64,000 nt of DNA. Origin: an uncultured Collinsella sp. GTDB lineage: Bacteria; Actinomycetota; Coriobacteriia; Coriobacteriales; Coriobacteriaceae. Location: assembly GCA_900754445.1 (NCBI GenBank), contig CAAECW010000117.1, positions 5,748 to 69,747 on the forward strand, written 5' to 3'. Positions 8,579 to 16,810 of this stretch are shown here, one piece after another. Below the pieces are notes generated by a model. It was not told where the DNA came from, did no database searches, and saw nothing but the letters and a program-made list of their open reading frames with translations. The translations under genes and the position numbers were made by a program. Position 1 is the stretch's first letter. Every line of letters begins with the position of its first letter.

Positions 8579-9451
8579 CTACAGGCGCTTGAGAATCACA
8601 TAGCGATTGAGCTCGCCGCTGCGACCGTCGGCATGGAAGCGCTCAAGCTCGCGCACGGGGACCTCGCCGCTCTTGTAGAACGTACGGACGCCGCGCACCA
8701 GGTCGGTGATCTGCTGATCGTCAAAGTGATGGCAATAGCGGTAGGCGTGGCGGTCGTTTTGCCAGCCAATGAGGTGGTCGCCTGCTTCAAACTGCGCGGA
8801 ATCGTAACCCTCAAACGGCGGGGTGAGTTCGGCGCGGGCTTCGGCTCGAACGGCCTTGCGCGCCATGCGCTCGTCGTTCATAAACTCCCAAAAGCTGATG
8901 GCGATGATGCCGCCTGGGCGCGTCTGGCGCACCAGGGCGTCGAGCACGCGTACGCGGTACTCGCACGACGGCACGTGGTGCATAAAGCCAAAACAGACCG
9001 AGATGTCGGCGAGCGGGGCGTCGAAAAGCACGTCGGGCGTCTCGGCGGGGTTGAGCTTCATAAGGGCATCGAGCACGTCGAGTTCCTGGAAGTGCAGGTT
9101 GGGAATGCGCAGGGCGTGACCGTGCGCATCGATAGCCAAATCCTGACACGAGTCGACACCATAGAACTCAAACGGGCAGCTGGCATCTGCCGAGGGGTTT
9201 GCGCCGTTGACGCCCTTGGCGGCGAGTGCGCCGCCGGCGGCAAAGTTCTCGAATCGCATATTGCCGCAGGCAAGATCGAAGACGCGGACGGGATGCTCAA
9301 TCGTGGCGACGTCGAGCTGCTCGAGCGCGACGTCCATGGTGCGCACCCAGCCGGGCCACGGGGCCTGGCGCGTATCGGAAAAGGAGGCGGAGTGCTCGCG
9401 ATAGAACGTATTGTTGAGCTGGATGAGCGATGAGGCGAAATCGCGGTTCAC
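8579..9451 (-). CDS. Class I SAM-dependent methyltransferase, Trm9/ALKBH8-like
   Basis: This 290-residue Rossmann-fold methyltransferase has the SAM motif VFDLACGNMRFE, an acidic strand FYGVDSC, and a motif-IV region CFGFMHHVPS. The N-terminus, NTFYREHSASFSDTR followed by PWPGW, resembles the start of Trm9/ALKBH8-type tRNA wobble-uridine methyltransferases. The start is placed at GTG 9451 because GGAGG lies about 12 bases upstream; an ATG at 9499 in the same frame lacks a ribosome binding site and adds 16 residues without family match. Substrate not proven; a tRNA role is inferred from the N-terminal motif, and would fit the nearby trmB and the Elp3 homologue 2 kb away. Confidence 0.8.
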   Translation of the reverse strand: MNRDFASSLIQLNNTFYREHSASFSDTRQAPWPGWVRTMDVALEQLDVATIEHPVRVFDLACGNMRFENFAAGGALAAKGVNGANPSADASCPFEFYGVDSCQDLAIDAHGHALRIPNLHFQELDVLDALMKLNPAETPDVLFDAPLADISVCFGFMHHVPSCEYRVRVLDALVRQTRPGGIIAISFWEFMNDERMARKAVRAEARAELTPPFEGYDSAQFEAGDHLIGWQNDRHAYRYCHHFDDQQITDLVRGVRTFYKSGEVPVRELERFHADGRSGELNRYVILKRL

Positions 9452-9718
9452 GGCGCGGAACTCCCTCCGTTGGCGGTGCGGAATTAACAATACGACCATA
9501 CTACCGTTAACGCCGCAACGGGGACAACCAAGCTACGGGTCATTGCTTTGTTTGGACACATTTCTGCAGCTCATATGCACCCGCAACCGCCGGTTGTCAA
9601 AAATCTCACTAGAATAGGTGGCATGCTTTTGGCGGTGGCGGATAGATTTTTAACTGTGCAAGGCGCCTTAAGAACAAAAACGGTCCGGCGGCACGGCTGG
9701 CATCACATAGGAGGAACC

Positions 9719-10441
9719 ATGAATGTAGAAACTGCGCAGCGGCTCGCCGACCTTCGCCGAAGCAAAGGCTTTAGCCAAGAAGGGCTGGCACGAAAGCTGG
9801 GACTGTCGCGCCAAGCAGTCAGTAAATGGGAGCGCGCGGAGAGCTCGCCCGATACCGAGAACCTGATCTCGCTCGCCAAGCTCTATGGTGTGAGCTTGGA
9901 CGAGCTGCTCAATCCGAGCGATGAGATTGAGGACGATATCGAGTTTGAGAACGAGGACCGTGCCCGTCAGCGCGAGGCCGAGGCGGCAGATCGCGCCCGT
10001 ACCCATGAGGCGGCGGCACGTGCAACCGAGGCGGCAACACAGGCGAGTGACGCCGCCGCCAAGGCGGCGCAAGCGGCAAGCTGGAGTGCGCAGGCCGCCA
10101 ATGCCGCTACGGCGCAGGCGACGAGTGGCAGCGCAGTTGGCTCGACTCCGGTGAAGGGCCCGTTCCAGTCGTTCCCGTATTGGGCCGTGTGCTGGCTGCT
10201 GTTCTTTTTGCTGATGTTCCTGTTTGGTGCCGGCCCCTTTGCCGCACTGATCTTCTTTACGATTCCCATCTATCACTGGGTGGCGCGTGCGCTCGATGGC
10301 GATTGGGCGCGCGGGGATATTCAGGTTGGTTCGGCGTCGGTGGCGGTCAAGGCCCAGGGGAAGGATACTTCTGCGGAATCTGATGCTGACGTGGCTACCG
10401 CGACTACCGCTGAGCCGATTGCCAAAGAGAGTGATGAATGA
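9719..10441 (+). CDS. HTH (XRE family) regulator with C-terminal membrane segments
   Basis: A 240-residue protein. Residues ~5-60 are a helix-turn-helix of the Xre/Cro type (LADLRRSKGFSQEGLARKLGLSRQ... in two overlapping pieces, with the recognition helix SRQAVSKWERAES). Residues ~85-145 are an alanine-rich, probably helical linker. Residues ~155-195 contain two closely spaced hydrophobic segments (WAVCWLLFFLLMFLFG and FAALIFFTIPIY). A membrane-tethered DNA-binding protein is therefore likely. ATG at 9719 has AGGAGG six bases upstream. The stop overlaps the start of the DUF4097 gene by four bases (ATGA), indicating translational coupling; such pairs are commonly signal-sensing modules. Confidence 0.85.
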   Translation: MNVETAQRLADLRRSKGFSQEGLARKLGLSRQAVSKWERAESSPDTENLISLAKLYGVSLDELLNPSDEIEDDIEFENEDRARQREAEAADRARTHEAAARATEAATQASDAAAKAAQAASWSAQAANAATAQATSGSAVGSTPVKGPFQSFPYWAVCWLLFFLLMFLFGAGPFAALIFFTIPIYHWVARALDGDWARGDIQVGSASVAVKAQGKDTSAESDADVATATTAEPIAKESDE

Positions 10442-11337
10442 TGAAGCTTTCGCATGAATCCAAGGTACGCTTGGGCGTTGGCATCGGAGCGTTTGTGCTC
10501 ATCATCGGGCTTGTCTTTGGCATTTCGCGGACTTTGATTCATTTTGATGGCCCGTGGGATCTCGACGATGTTGTATCCGGCTTCTCTGGTATGGACGATG
10601 CGGTTGACGAGGACGATCTTTTGGATGGCGGTAACTATTCCGCTCAGCCTCAGCAGCTTTCGAGCGAAACCTTTGATGCCGACGCGTTCACATCGCTTGA
10701 CTTGGACGTGACGTCGGGCACGGTCGAGGTCAAACACGTCTCCAGCGGGCCAGTGCGCGTAATTGAAAGCGGTCGCGTGGCAACGGGGACCGTTGCCTTC
10801 GATGCGGCAACCCAGAACCTGGCCGAAATCAAGGGCTCTACGCTCAAGATTCGCCAGTTCGATTGCGATGACGAGCGCGCCATTGACCGCACGGTTACCG
10901 TCGAACTGCCGCGCGAAGTTGCCGATAACATGGTGGGCATTACAGCGAATGTAGGATCGGGTGACCTGACGGTCGCGGGCATTGCGTGTCATGACCTCAA
11001 CCTGACTTTGGACTCTGGAGACGTTGAGTTTACGGGCACCGTGACCGATACCCTGAATGCCGAGGTCGGTTCGGGCGATGTGACGTTCGAGCTCTACCAG
11101 GCCCCCGCGAAGTCGATGGACGTGAGTGTGGGCTCGGGCGATGTGGAGATGACGGTTCCGAACTCGACGGGCTTTAAGGCGAGCCTCACCTTGGGCAGCG
11201 GCGACTTTGAGAGCGATTTCCTTCCGCTTGGCTACGACGGCGAGACCATTTTGAATCTTGAATTCGATAACGGCGATAAGTCTGCTACGTATCGTTTTGA
11301 GGTCGGTTCGGGCGACATGTCGTTTGATCCGGAGTGA
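10438..11337 (+). CDS. DUF4097 beta-repeat membrane-anchored protein
   Basis: A 299-residue protein with one N-terminal membrane segment (residues ~12-30, VGIGAFVLIIGLVFGI) and an extracytoplasmic beta-helix-like domain of the DUF4097 type. The repeats are plain: VTSGTVEV, VGSGDLTV, LDSGDVEF, VGSGDVTF, VGSGDVEM, LGSGDFES and VGSGDMSF, spaced roughly 20-30 residues. DUF4097 proteins are often encoded beside a PspC- or HTH-type regulator and are proposed envelope sensors or adhesins; the four-base overlap with the upstream HTH gene agrees. Two ATGs lie side by side at 10438 and 10441, and the first is in the ATGA overlap. Exact function unknown. Confidence 0.85.
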   Translation: MMKLSHESKVRLGVGIGAFVLIIGLVFGISRTLIHFDGPWDLDDVVSGFSGMDDAVDEDDLLDGGNYSAQPQQLSSETFDADAFTSLDLDVTSGTVEVKHVSSGPVRVIESGRVATGTVAFDAATQNLAEIKGSTLKIRQFDCDDERAIDRTVTVELPREVADNMVGITANVGSGDLTVAGIACHDLNLTLDSGDVEFTGTVTDTLNAEVGSGDVTFELYQAPAKSMDVSVGSGDVEMTVPNSTGFKASLTLGSGDFESDFLPLGYDGETILNLEFDNGDKSATYRFEVGSGDMSFDPE

Positions 11338-11383
11338 CATGCGGTTTTCGGAGATCGGTACATATAGGCATGCTCTTTGATGG

Positions 11384-11420
11384 AGGCGCCGGAGCCGTGA
11401 CGGGCTTCGGCGCCTTTGCC
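11384..11420 (+). terminator. Terminator after the DUF4097 gene
   Basis: AGGCGCCGGAGCC (11384-11396) pairs with GGCTTCGGCGCCT (11403-11415) through one G-T pair, with a 6-base loop and TTGCCTTT following. Confidence 0.75.
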
Positions 11421-11434
11421 TTTACAATGGGGAC

Positions 11435-13342
11435 ATGGAACAGATTATCTTGAACATACTCGAGGCTCTGCGTCGCGGCGAGACCGTGGACGACAAAGCG
11501 CTCGTCAAACTGATACATGCCGAGGCGCGCCGTGAGGGTGCCGACAAACGCGATTTGGCCAAGCGCCGTCTGCTGCCGTTCTACCAGCGGGTTAAACGTG
11601 AGGAGCCGGTTCGGTGGGCTGCGTGGAATGTCGATTCCGATCTGGAGCGTCAACTGCTGCAGGTCCTGCGTATGAAGCCGCGCCGAACGGCCTCGGGCGT
11701 GGCGACCATTACCGTCATTACCAAGCCCTGGCCATGCTCGGGCGATTGCCTGTTTTGCCCCAACGATCTGCGCATGCCCAAAAGCTATCTGCACGCCGAG
11801 CCGGCGTGCGCCCGTGCGGAGCAAAACTGCTTCGACCCGTATCTGCAGGTGAGCGCTCGTCTGACCGCGCTTTCGCAGATGGGACATGCGACCGACAAGA
11901 TAGAGCTCATTGTGCTCGGCGGTACCTGGAGCGACTATCCGCAAGGGTATCAGACGTGGTTTATGTCGGAGCTTTTCCGTGCGCTCAATGACGATGCCGT
12001 CGCCGGTGTGGCGGCAAACCCCATGTTGGCGCGTCCGGGCATCAGCCGTGCCGAGGCAGGGCGCCTGCTCGATGACGCTCCCGCCGATGCCCTGCCGCCG
12101 GTGGTAACAGAGCGCCGCGAGCGCTATCGGGCTGCCGGCATTGCGACCGACGAGGCCGAGCTTGCGAGCGGCGTTGCCGACGAGCAGGGGCGTGTGGATG
12201 CTGTCGTTGGTGGCTATAACCGCGCAGTGCGTCGTCTGTACGGCCCCGGTACGCCATGGGGCGAGGCTGCCGAGTGGCAGACGGCAACGATGGAGGAGCT
12301 TGAGCGTCAGCAGCGCATCAACGAGACGGCGAAGCATCGCGTGGTGGGGCTCGTTATCGAGACCCGCCCCGATGCCGTGACGCCACAGGCGCTCACGCTC
12401 ATTCGTCGTCTGGGCTGCACCAAGATTCAGATGGGCATCCAGAGCCTCGACCAGCATTTGCTCGATATCAACGAGCGTCGCATTTCGGTGGCTCAGATCG
12501 AGCAGGCGTTTTCGCTTGCGCGCCTCTTTGGCTTTAAGATCCATGCGCATTTTATGCTCAACTTATTGGGCGCCACACCCGAGGGGGACAAGCGCGACTA
12601 CGAGCGCTTTATGACCGAAGGGGCCTTTATGCCCGACGAGGTCAAGGTCTACCCGTGCGCGCTCATCGAGGGCTCGCGTCTGGTGGGCTGCTATGAGCGC
12701 GGCGAGTGGCGTCCCTATACCGAGGAAGAGCTGCTCGATGTGTTGGCCGACGACATCGTGGTGACGCCGGCGTTCTGCCGCATCAGTCGCATGATCCGCG
12801 ACTTTAGCTCCGACGACATCATGGTGGGCAACAAGAAGCCCAACCTGCGTCAGCTCGTTGAAAACCGCTTGTCGGCTCGTGGGGAAGGCGCGACAGTGCG
12901 TGAGATTCGCTATCGCGAGATTAGCACGGCGGGCGCCGACTTGCATGAGCTGACCCTTGACGAGGAAGTGGCGTACGAGACGCCGGTGACGCATGAGCGC
13001 TTTTTGCAGTGGGTGACGCCGCAGGGCAAGATCGCGGGCTTTTTGCGTCTGTCTCTGCCCGATCGTGCTTTTGTTGCCGCGCATGCGGATGAGTTGCCGA
13101 CGACACCGGACGAGGCGATGATTCGCGAGGTGCACGTGTATGGCATGGCGGCGCGCGTGGGAGATCAAGGCCAGGCAGCCCAGCACCATGGATTGGGGCG
13201 TTTGCTCGTAGAGCGTGCGTGCGAGATTGCCCGGGATGCGGGTTATACGCGTATCAACGTGATTAGCGCAATCGGTACGCGCGAGTACTATCGCCATTTG
13301 GGTTTTTGCGACCATGGACTCTATCTGCAAAAGGAGCTCTAG
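11435..13342 (+). CDS. elp3: Elp3-type tRNA uridine(34) radical SAM/acetyltransferase
   Basis: A 635-residue homologue of the Elongator catalytic subunit Elp3, which carries out the first step of cm5U formation at wobble uridine 34 of tRNA. The radical SAM cluster motif is WPCSGDCLFCP (C-x3-C-x2-C). The Elp3 core continues with LGGTWSDYPQGYQTWF, GLVIETRPD, and GIQSLDQHLLDINERR. A C-terminal GNAT acetyltransferase domain occupies the last ~150 residues (GLGRLLVERACEIARDAG, then IGTREYYRHLGF). Length is slightly above that of typical bacterial and archaeal Elp3 proteins (around 500-600). A GGGGAC lies just before ATG 11435. The next gene begins at the base after its stop, so the two are likely co-translated. 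Confidence 0.92.
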   Translation: MEQIILNILEALRRGETVDDKALVKLIHAEARREGADKRDLAKRRLLPFYQRVKREEPVRWAAWNVDSDLERQLLQVLRMKPRRTASGVATITVITKPWPCSGDCLFCPNDLRMPKSYLHAEPACARAEQNCFDPYLQVSARLTALSQMGHATDKIELIVLGGTWSDYPQGYQTWFMSELFRALNDDAVAGVAANPMLARPGISRAEAGRLLDDAPADALPPVVTERRERYRAAGIATDEAELASGVADEQGRVDAVVGGYNRAVRRLYGPGTPWGEAAEWQTATMEELERQQRINETAKHRVVGLVIETRPDAVTPQALTLIRRLGCTKIQMGIQSLDQHLLDINERRISVAQIEQAFSLARLFGFKIHAHFMLNLLGATPEGDKRDYERFMTEGAFMPDEVKVYPCALIEGSRLVGCYERGEWRPYTEEELLDVLADDIVVTPAFCRISRMIRDFSSDDIMVGNKKPNLRQLVENRLSARGEGATVREIRYREISTAGADLHELTLDEEVAYETPVTHERFLQWVTPQGKIAGFLRLSLPDRAFVAAHADELPTTPDEAMIREVHVYGMAARVGDQGQAAQHHGLGRLLVERACEIARDAGYTRINVISAIGTREYYRHLGFCDHGLYLQKEL

Positions 13343-14221
13343 ATGAACAAGCCGAGTGTTTCTGCTGGCGTCGTTGCCGGTGTTGCTCTGGGAGCCGCGG
13401 CGCTTGGTGCGGCCGCTGTCGCTGTTCGTGCTGCCTGTCTGCAGGTTGCGCGAACCCGCAATGGGTTGGCGCGTGTGAAACGCGTGCACGATGAGGGCGG
13501 CGACGAGATTCGCGTGTTGGTGCAAGGCAGCGTCTACCAAAGCGCAAGTTACGTTGGTGAGCGTTGGGCGGAGCCCGTCTTTGCGTACTATCGTGCGTTT
13601 GACGACGTGTTTGAGTCCGAGGATGCGATGCGTGATGCTTATGGTCACGGTATCAACCGCATGCTTATGCTGGGTGGCGGCGGGTTTGCCTATCCCAAGT
13701 TCGCGCTGATGTCGCACGAGGGCTTGCGCATGGACGTCATCGAGTATGACGGAGAGATTACGCGCCTGGCGCGCCGCTGGTTCTATCTGGACGAGCTGGA
13801 GTGCACGGCGGGCGATCGCCTGCGGGTGATAACCGCTGAGGCTCGCTCTTATCTGGGCGTGACGAGTGTTGGTCATCGTCGCTACGACGTGGTCGTGAGC
13901 GATTGCTTTGGCGGTGCCGAGCCCGTACGCGAGCTGGCGACGGTTGAGGCGTTGCGTTTGGTGCGGGGCAGCCTAAATGTCGGTGGCGTCTACGTTGCCA
14001 ATATCGTAAGCACAAACGAGGGGAGCGATGTGACGTTCCTGCGCGACTGCGCTGCCACGGCACTCGAGGTATTCGCCCATGTCTGGGTGGTCCCCTGTGG
14101 CGATGCGGAGTTCGGCGGCGAGGAGAACTACCTGCTCATCGCCAGCGACGGCGACTATGTCTTTGCCGAAGCCGTGCCCTTCGACACCGACTTCCTCGGC
14201 ACCGCCCTTCACGACAAGTAA
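13343..14221 (+). CDS. Spermidine-synthase-like methyltransferase-fold protein
   Basis: A 292-residue protein with an N-terminal hydrophobic segment (residues ~8-30, rich in alanine and valine), followed by a spermidine/spermine-synthase fold: GINRMLMLGGGGFAYPK (nucleotide-binding glycine loop), MDVIEYDGEI (acidic residue after beta 2), VITAEARSYL, YDVVVSDCFGG (catalytic-site aspartate region), and LNVGGVYVANIVS. True spermidine synthase carries a G-G-G-D-G-G motif with conserved aspartates; here the loop is GGGGFAYP, so polyamine synthesis is doubtful. It starts at the base right after the elp3 stop, with AGGAG overlapping the end of elp3. Function is unknown; a role as a membrane-associated transferase is an inference. 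Confidence 0.75.
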   Translation: MNKPSVSAGVVAGVALGAAALGAAAVAVRAACLQVARTRNGLARVKRVHDEGGDEIRVLVQGSVYQSASYVGERWAEPVFAYYRAFDDVFESEDAMRDAYGHGINRMLMLGGGGFAYPKFALMSHEGLRMDVIEYDGEITRLARRWFYLDELECTAGDRLRVITAEARSYLGVTSVGHRRYDVVVSDCFGGAEPVRELATVEALRLVRGSLNVGGVYVANIVSTNEGSDVTFLRDCAATALEVFAHVWVVPCGDAEFGGEENYLLIASDGDYVFAEAVPFDTDFLGTALHDK

Positions 14222-14247
14222 GTCTCTCCGTCCCAAAAAGACTGGTC

Positions 14248-16692
14248 TTAGGCGTGGTCGCGCCAGCTGAGGACGCGCTGCTTCATGCCTTCGATGTCGA
14301 GCACGCCTTCGGCAAAGCCTTTGCGCACGAGCTCCTCGGGAACGTACTCGTCGTAGCGATCAAAATAAGGCACCTCGCCGGGATAGACGAGCTCGATGGG
14401 ATTGAAGTCCTTCTCGGCCTCGGCGGCGAGCACCTCAAAGAACGTCTCCTCGTCGGCCTTCATCTTAAACTGCATAAAGTACGGGCGCGATGGGTCGAGT
14501 CCGCGAAGGCCCAGCTCCGCGGCACACTTAATCTTGAGCATGCGCTCGAGTGCCAAAAAGGCGTAACTGCCCAGCCAGGGGAAGAGTACCCAGGTGTCGC
14601 CACCCAGGTTGATGAGTGGCTTGGTTCCCGCACCCGAAATCTCGGCCGTATGGCGAGCCTGCGCCAAGCGGGCCCGCGCGTTACCCATAAGGTACGGATA
14701 CGCGGCATGTTCATTGAGCGCTTTGCGCATGCGTTCGAGCACATGTGTGTTGATGTCGCCGGGGCAGTCGCCAAAGTAGGCCGGCACCCGGCCTTTGACC
14801 TGCGTGGCAAAGACGGTGTGGCGCTTCCAGTCCACTTCCTCGACAATCCAGCAGTGTCCGGCGATGGCGATGCGCTCACCGGGCGGAGGGGGGTTGACGA
14901 TCGTGCCCAACTCGGCCGACTCGCTGCGAACGGTGAACTCCTCGTTTTCCTGGAACACGGCGTAGAACTTAAAGTTGTTGATGATGCGCTCGCCCGCGAG
15001 GCCCACGATGAGCCCATCGCCCTCGGTGACCTGGATGTGGTCGATCTTGATGAGGTGACGCAGCAGCACGCGATAGTCATCGGCCGAGACGCGATGGAAA
15101 TAGCTGAGCGTGAGCACGCGCTGGGCAAGTTCCGCCGGCGTGAGCTCTCCGGTGCTGGCGAGGGTCGACATGGTCTGGTGATAGAGCAGACTGTAGGGGA
15201 GTCGATCGAGCTCAGGCGGCTCGACCCACTTTTCCTCGCGATAGAGTTGTACAAGCGCGATGCCCTGGAGGAGTTTCCAAGGTATCGTTTCAGGCATCAT
15301 CGTGCGCGGCTCGGGCTCTTCCTCGCGCATGACAAACCACATCTCGGGCGGAAGATCGCGGCGCCCCGTGCGGCCCATTCGCTGCAAAAAGGAGCTGACG
15401 GTAAACGGCGCATCGATCTGAAACGCACGCTCCAGACGGCCGATATCGATGCCGAGTTCCAGCGTAGAGGTGGTAACGGTCGTCTGTGCCTGTTCCTCGT
15501 CGCGCATAAGCTCTTCTGCCGTCTCACGCAACGATGCCGAAAGATTGCCGTGATGGATGAGGAAACGGTCGGGCTCGTGTCGACTTTCGCAGTAGCTGCG
15601 CAGCATGGAGCATACGGCCTCCGCCTCTTCGCGCGAGTTGGCAAAGACCAGGCACTTGCGGCCGCGGGTGTGTTCGAAGATATAGCCCATGCCGGGGTCG
15701 GCGTTGTCTGGTGCTGTGTCGGTGGGGTTGAGTAATGCCTGTTCGGGTGCTCGGGGAATGTCGACTTCGCCCTCGGGGGCCGAGGAAGCGCGACTGTCCT
15801 TGGGGGCAGCCTTGCCCCGTGCCTGCTCGCGACGTTGGCGGCGTTCCTCCTGTGTGAGTTGTCCGCTATGGCGCATGTCTTGGGTGCTGACGGGCAGTGC
15901 CGCGGGTGCCGCTGCCTCAATGCGCTCGCATGCAAGCACTTCGGCCTCTTGAGGACCCATGCTCTTGAATCCCCGCTGCTGCGCCTGGGGACCCGAGTTG
16001 TAGAAGTGCTCCATGGAGATACGCCACACGCGGCGCGGTTCCTCAAAACGAGGGATAACGCAGTCGCGTCCCGTTCCCTGCGAGAGAAAGGCACCCGTGC
16101 GCTCGGGGTCGCCGATGGTAGCCGAAAGGCCAATGCGGCGGGGTTGTACGCCGGCCATGCGCGACAGGCGCTCAATAAGGCAGAGCGTCTGCCCGCCTCG
16201 ATCGCCGCGCATAAGCGAATGGACCTCGTCGATGACGACGTAGCGCAGATCGCAGAACATGCGCGGAATCGCCATGTGCTTATGGATCAAGAGCGCCTCG
16301 AGCGACTCGGGCGTAATCTGCAAGATACCGCTCGGCTTTTTGATGAGCTTTGCCTTGTGCGACTGCGAAACGTCGCCATGCCAGTGCCAGACGGGGATGT
16401 CGGCTTCTTCGCAGAGGTCGTTGAGGCGGACGAACTGATCGTTGATGAGTGCCTTGAGGGGGCCGATGTAGAGGGTGCCAACGCTCGCGGGCGGGTTCTC
16501 CCAAAACTCGGTCAGGATGGGAAAGAAGGCTGCCTCGGTTTTGCCGGAAGCCGTGGATGCCGTCAGGAGCACATTGTCCTGAGTGTTAAAGATGGCATCA
16601 GCTGCTGCAACCTGGATGGAGCGTAGACTCTCCCAATCGTGGGAGTAGATGAAGTCTTGGATAAACGGGGCGTAGCGGTCAAAGGCGTTCAC
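14248..16692 (-). CDS. sngC: Shango-type helicase, DEAD/DEAH with Lhr-like layout
   Basis: An 814-residue superfamily 2 helicase, third gene of a minus-strand cassette. Motif I is ASTASGKT (residues 45-52), motif II is DEVH (155-158) in YVVIDEVHSL, motif III is GLSATIG, motif V is TSTLELGID, and motif VI is QRMGRTGRRD. The arrangement and C-terminal region resemble Lhr-family and BREX BrxHI helicases. The GTG start at 16692 is chosen because GGAGG lies five bases upstream; the in-frame ATG at 16722 has none. With the ATPase and TerB genes just upstream it matches the Shango anti-phage system, where the helicase is required for defence. It lies 116 bases after the ATPase stop, across a palindromic repeat. 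Confidence 0.85.
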   Translation of the reverse strand: MNAFDRYAPFIQDFIYSHDWESLRSIQVAAADAIFNTQDNVLLTASTASGKTEAAFFPILTEFWENPPASVGTLYIGPLKALINDQFVRLNDLCEEADIPVWHWHGDVSQSHKAKLIKKPSGILQITPESLEALLIHKHMAIPRMFCDLRYVVIDEVHSLMRGDRGGQTLCLIERLSRMAGVQPRRIGLSATIGDPERTGAFLSQGTGRDCVIPRFEEPRRVWRISMEHFYNSGPQAQQRGFKSMGPQEAEVLACERIEAAAPAALPVSTQDMRHSGQLTQEERRQRREQARGKAAPKDSRASSAPEGEVDIPRAPEQALLNPTDTAPDNADPGMGYIFEHTRGRKCLVFANSREEAEAVCSMLRSYCESRHEPDRFLIHHGNLSASLRETAEELMRDEEQAQTTVTTSTLELGIDIGRLERAFQIDAPFTVSSFLQRMGRTGRRDLPPEMWFVMREEEPEPRTMMPETIPWKLLQGIALVQLYREEKWVEPPELDRLPYSLLYHQTMSTLASTGELTPAELAQRVLTLSYFHRVSADDYRVLLRHLIKIDHIQVTEGDGLIVGLAGERIINNFKFYAVFQENEEFTVRSESAELGTIVNPPPPGERIAIAGHCWIVEEVDWKRHTVFATQVKGRVPAYFGDCPGDINTHVLERMRKALNEHAAYPYLMGNARARLAQARHTAEISGAGTKPLINLGGDTWVLFPWLGSYAFLALERMLKIKCAAELGLRGLDPSRPYFMQFKMKADEETFFEVLAAEAEKDFNPIELVYPGEVPYFDRYDEYVPEELVRKGFAEGVLDIEGMKQRVLSWRDHA

Positions 16693-16773
16693 GGGGCCTC
16701 CTTTCAAAAACGAATCTCTCAATGCGGTGGGCAGTGGCTTGCTGCATTACTGCCTCGACGTTTGCCCAGATAA

Positions 16774-16810
16774 AACCTGCCAAAATAAACCTGTCCCTTT
16801 TTGGCAGGTT
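16774..16810. repeat. 12-bp-stem palindrome with GGGACAGG core at the sngB/sngC junction
   Basis: AACCTGCCAAAA (16774-16785) pairs perfectly with TTTTGGCAGGTT (16799-16810). On the minus strand the loop reads AGGGACAGGTTTA. The arm overlaps the last two bases of the sngB stop codon. The element has the same core and architecture as the palindrome at 2661-2697. In this position it could attenuate read-through from sngB to sngC or protect the upstream message; that is an inference. Confidence 0.6.
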
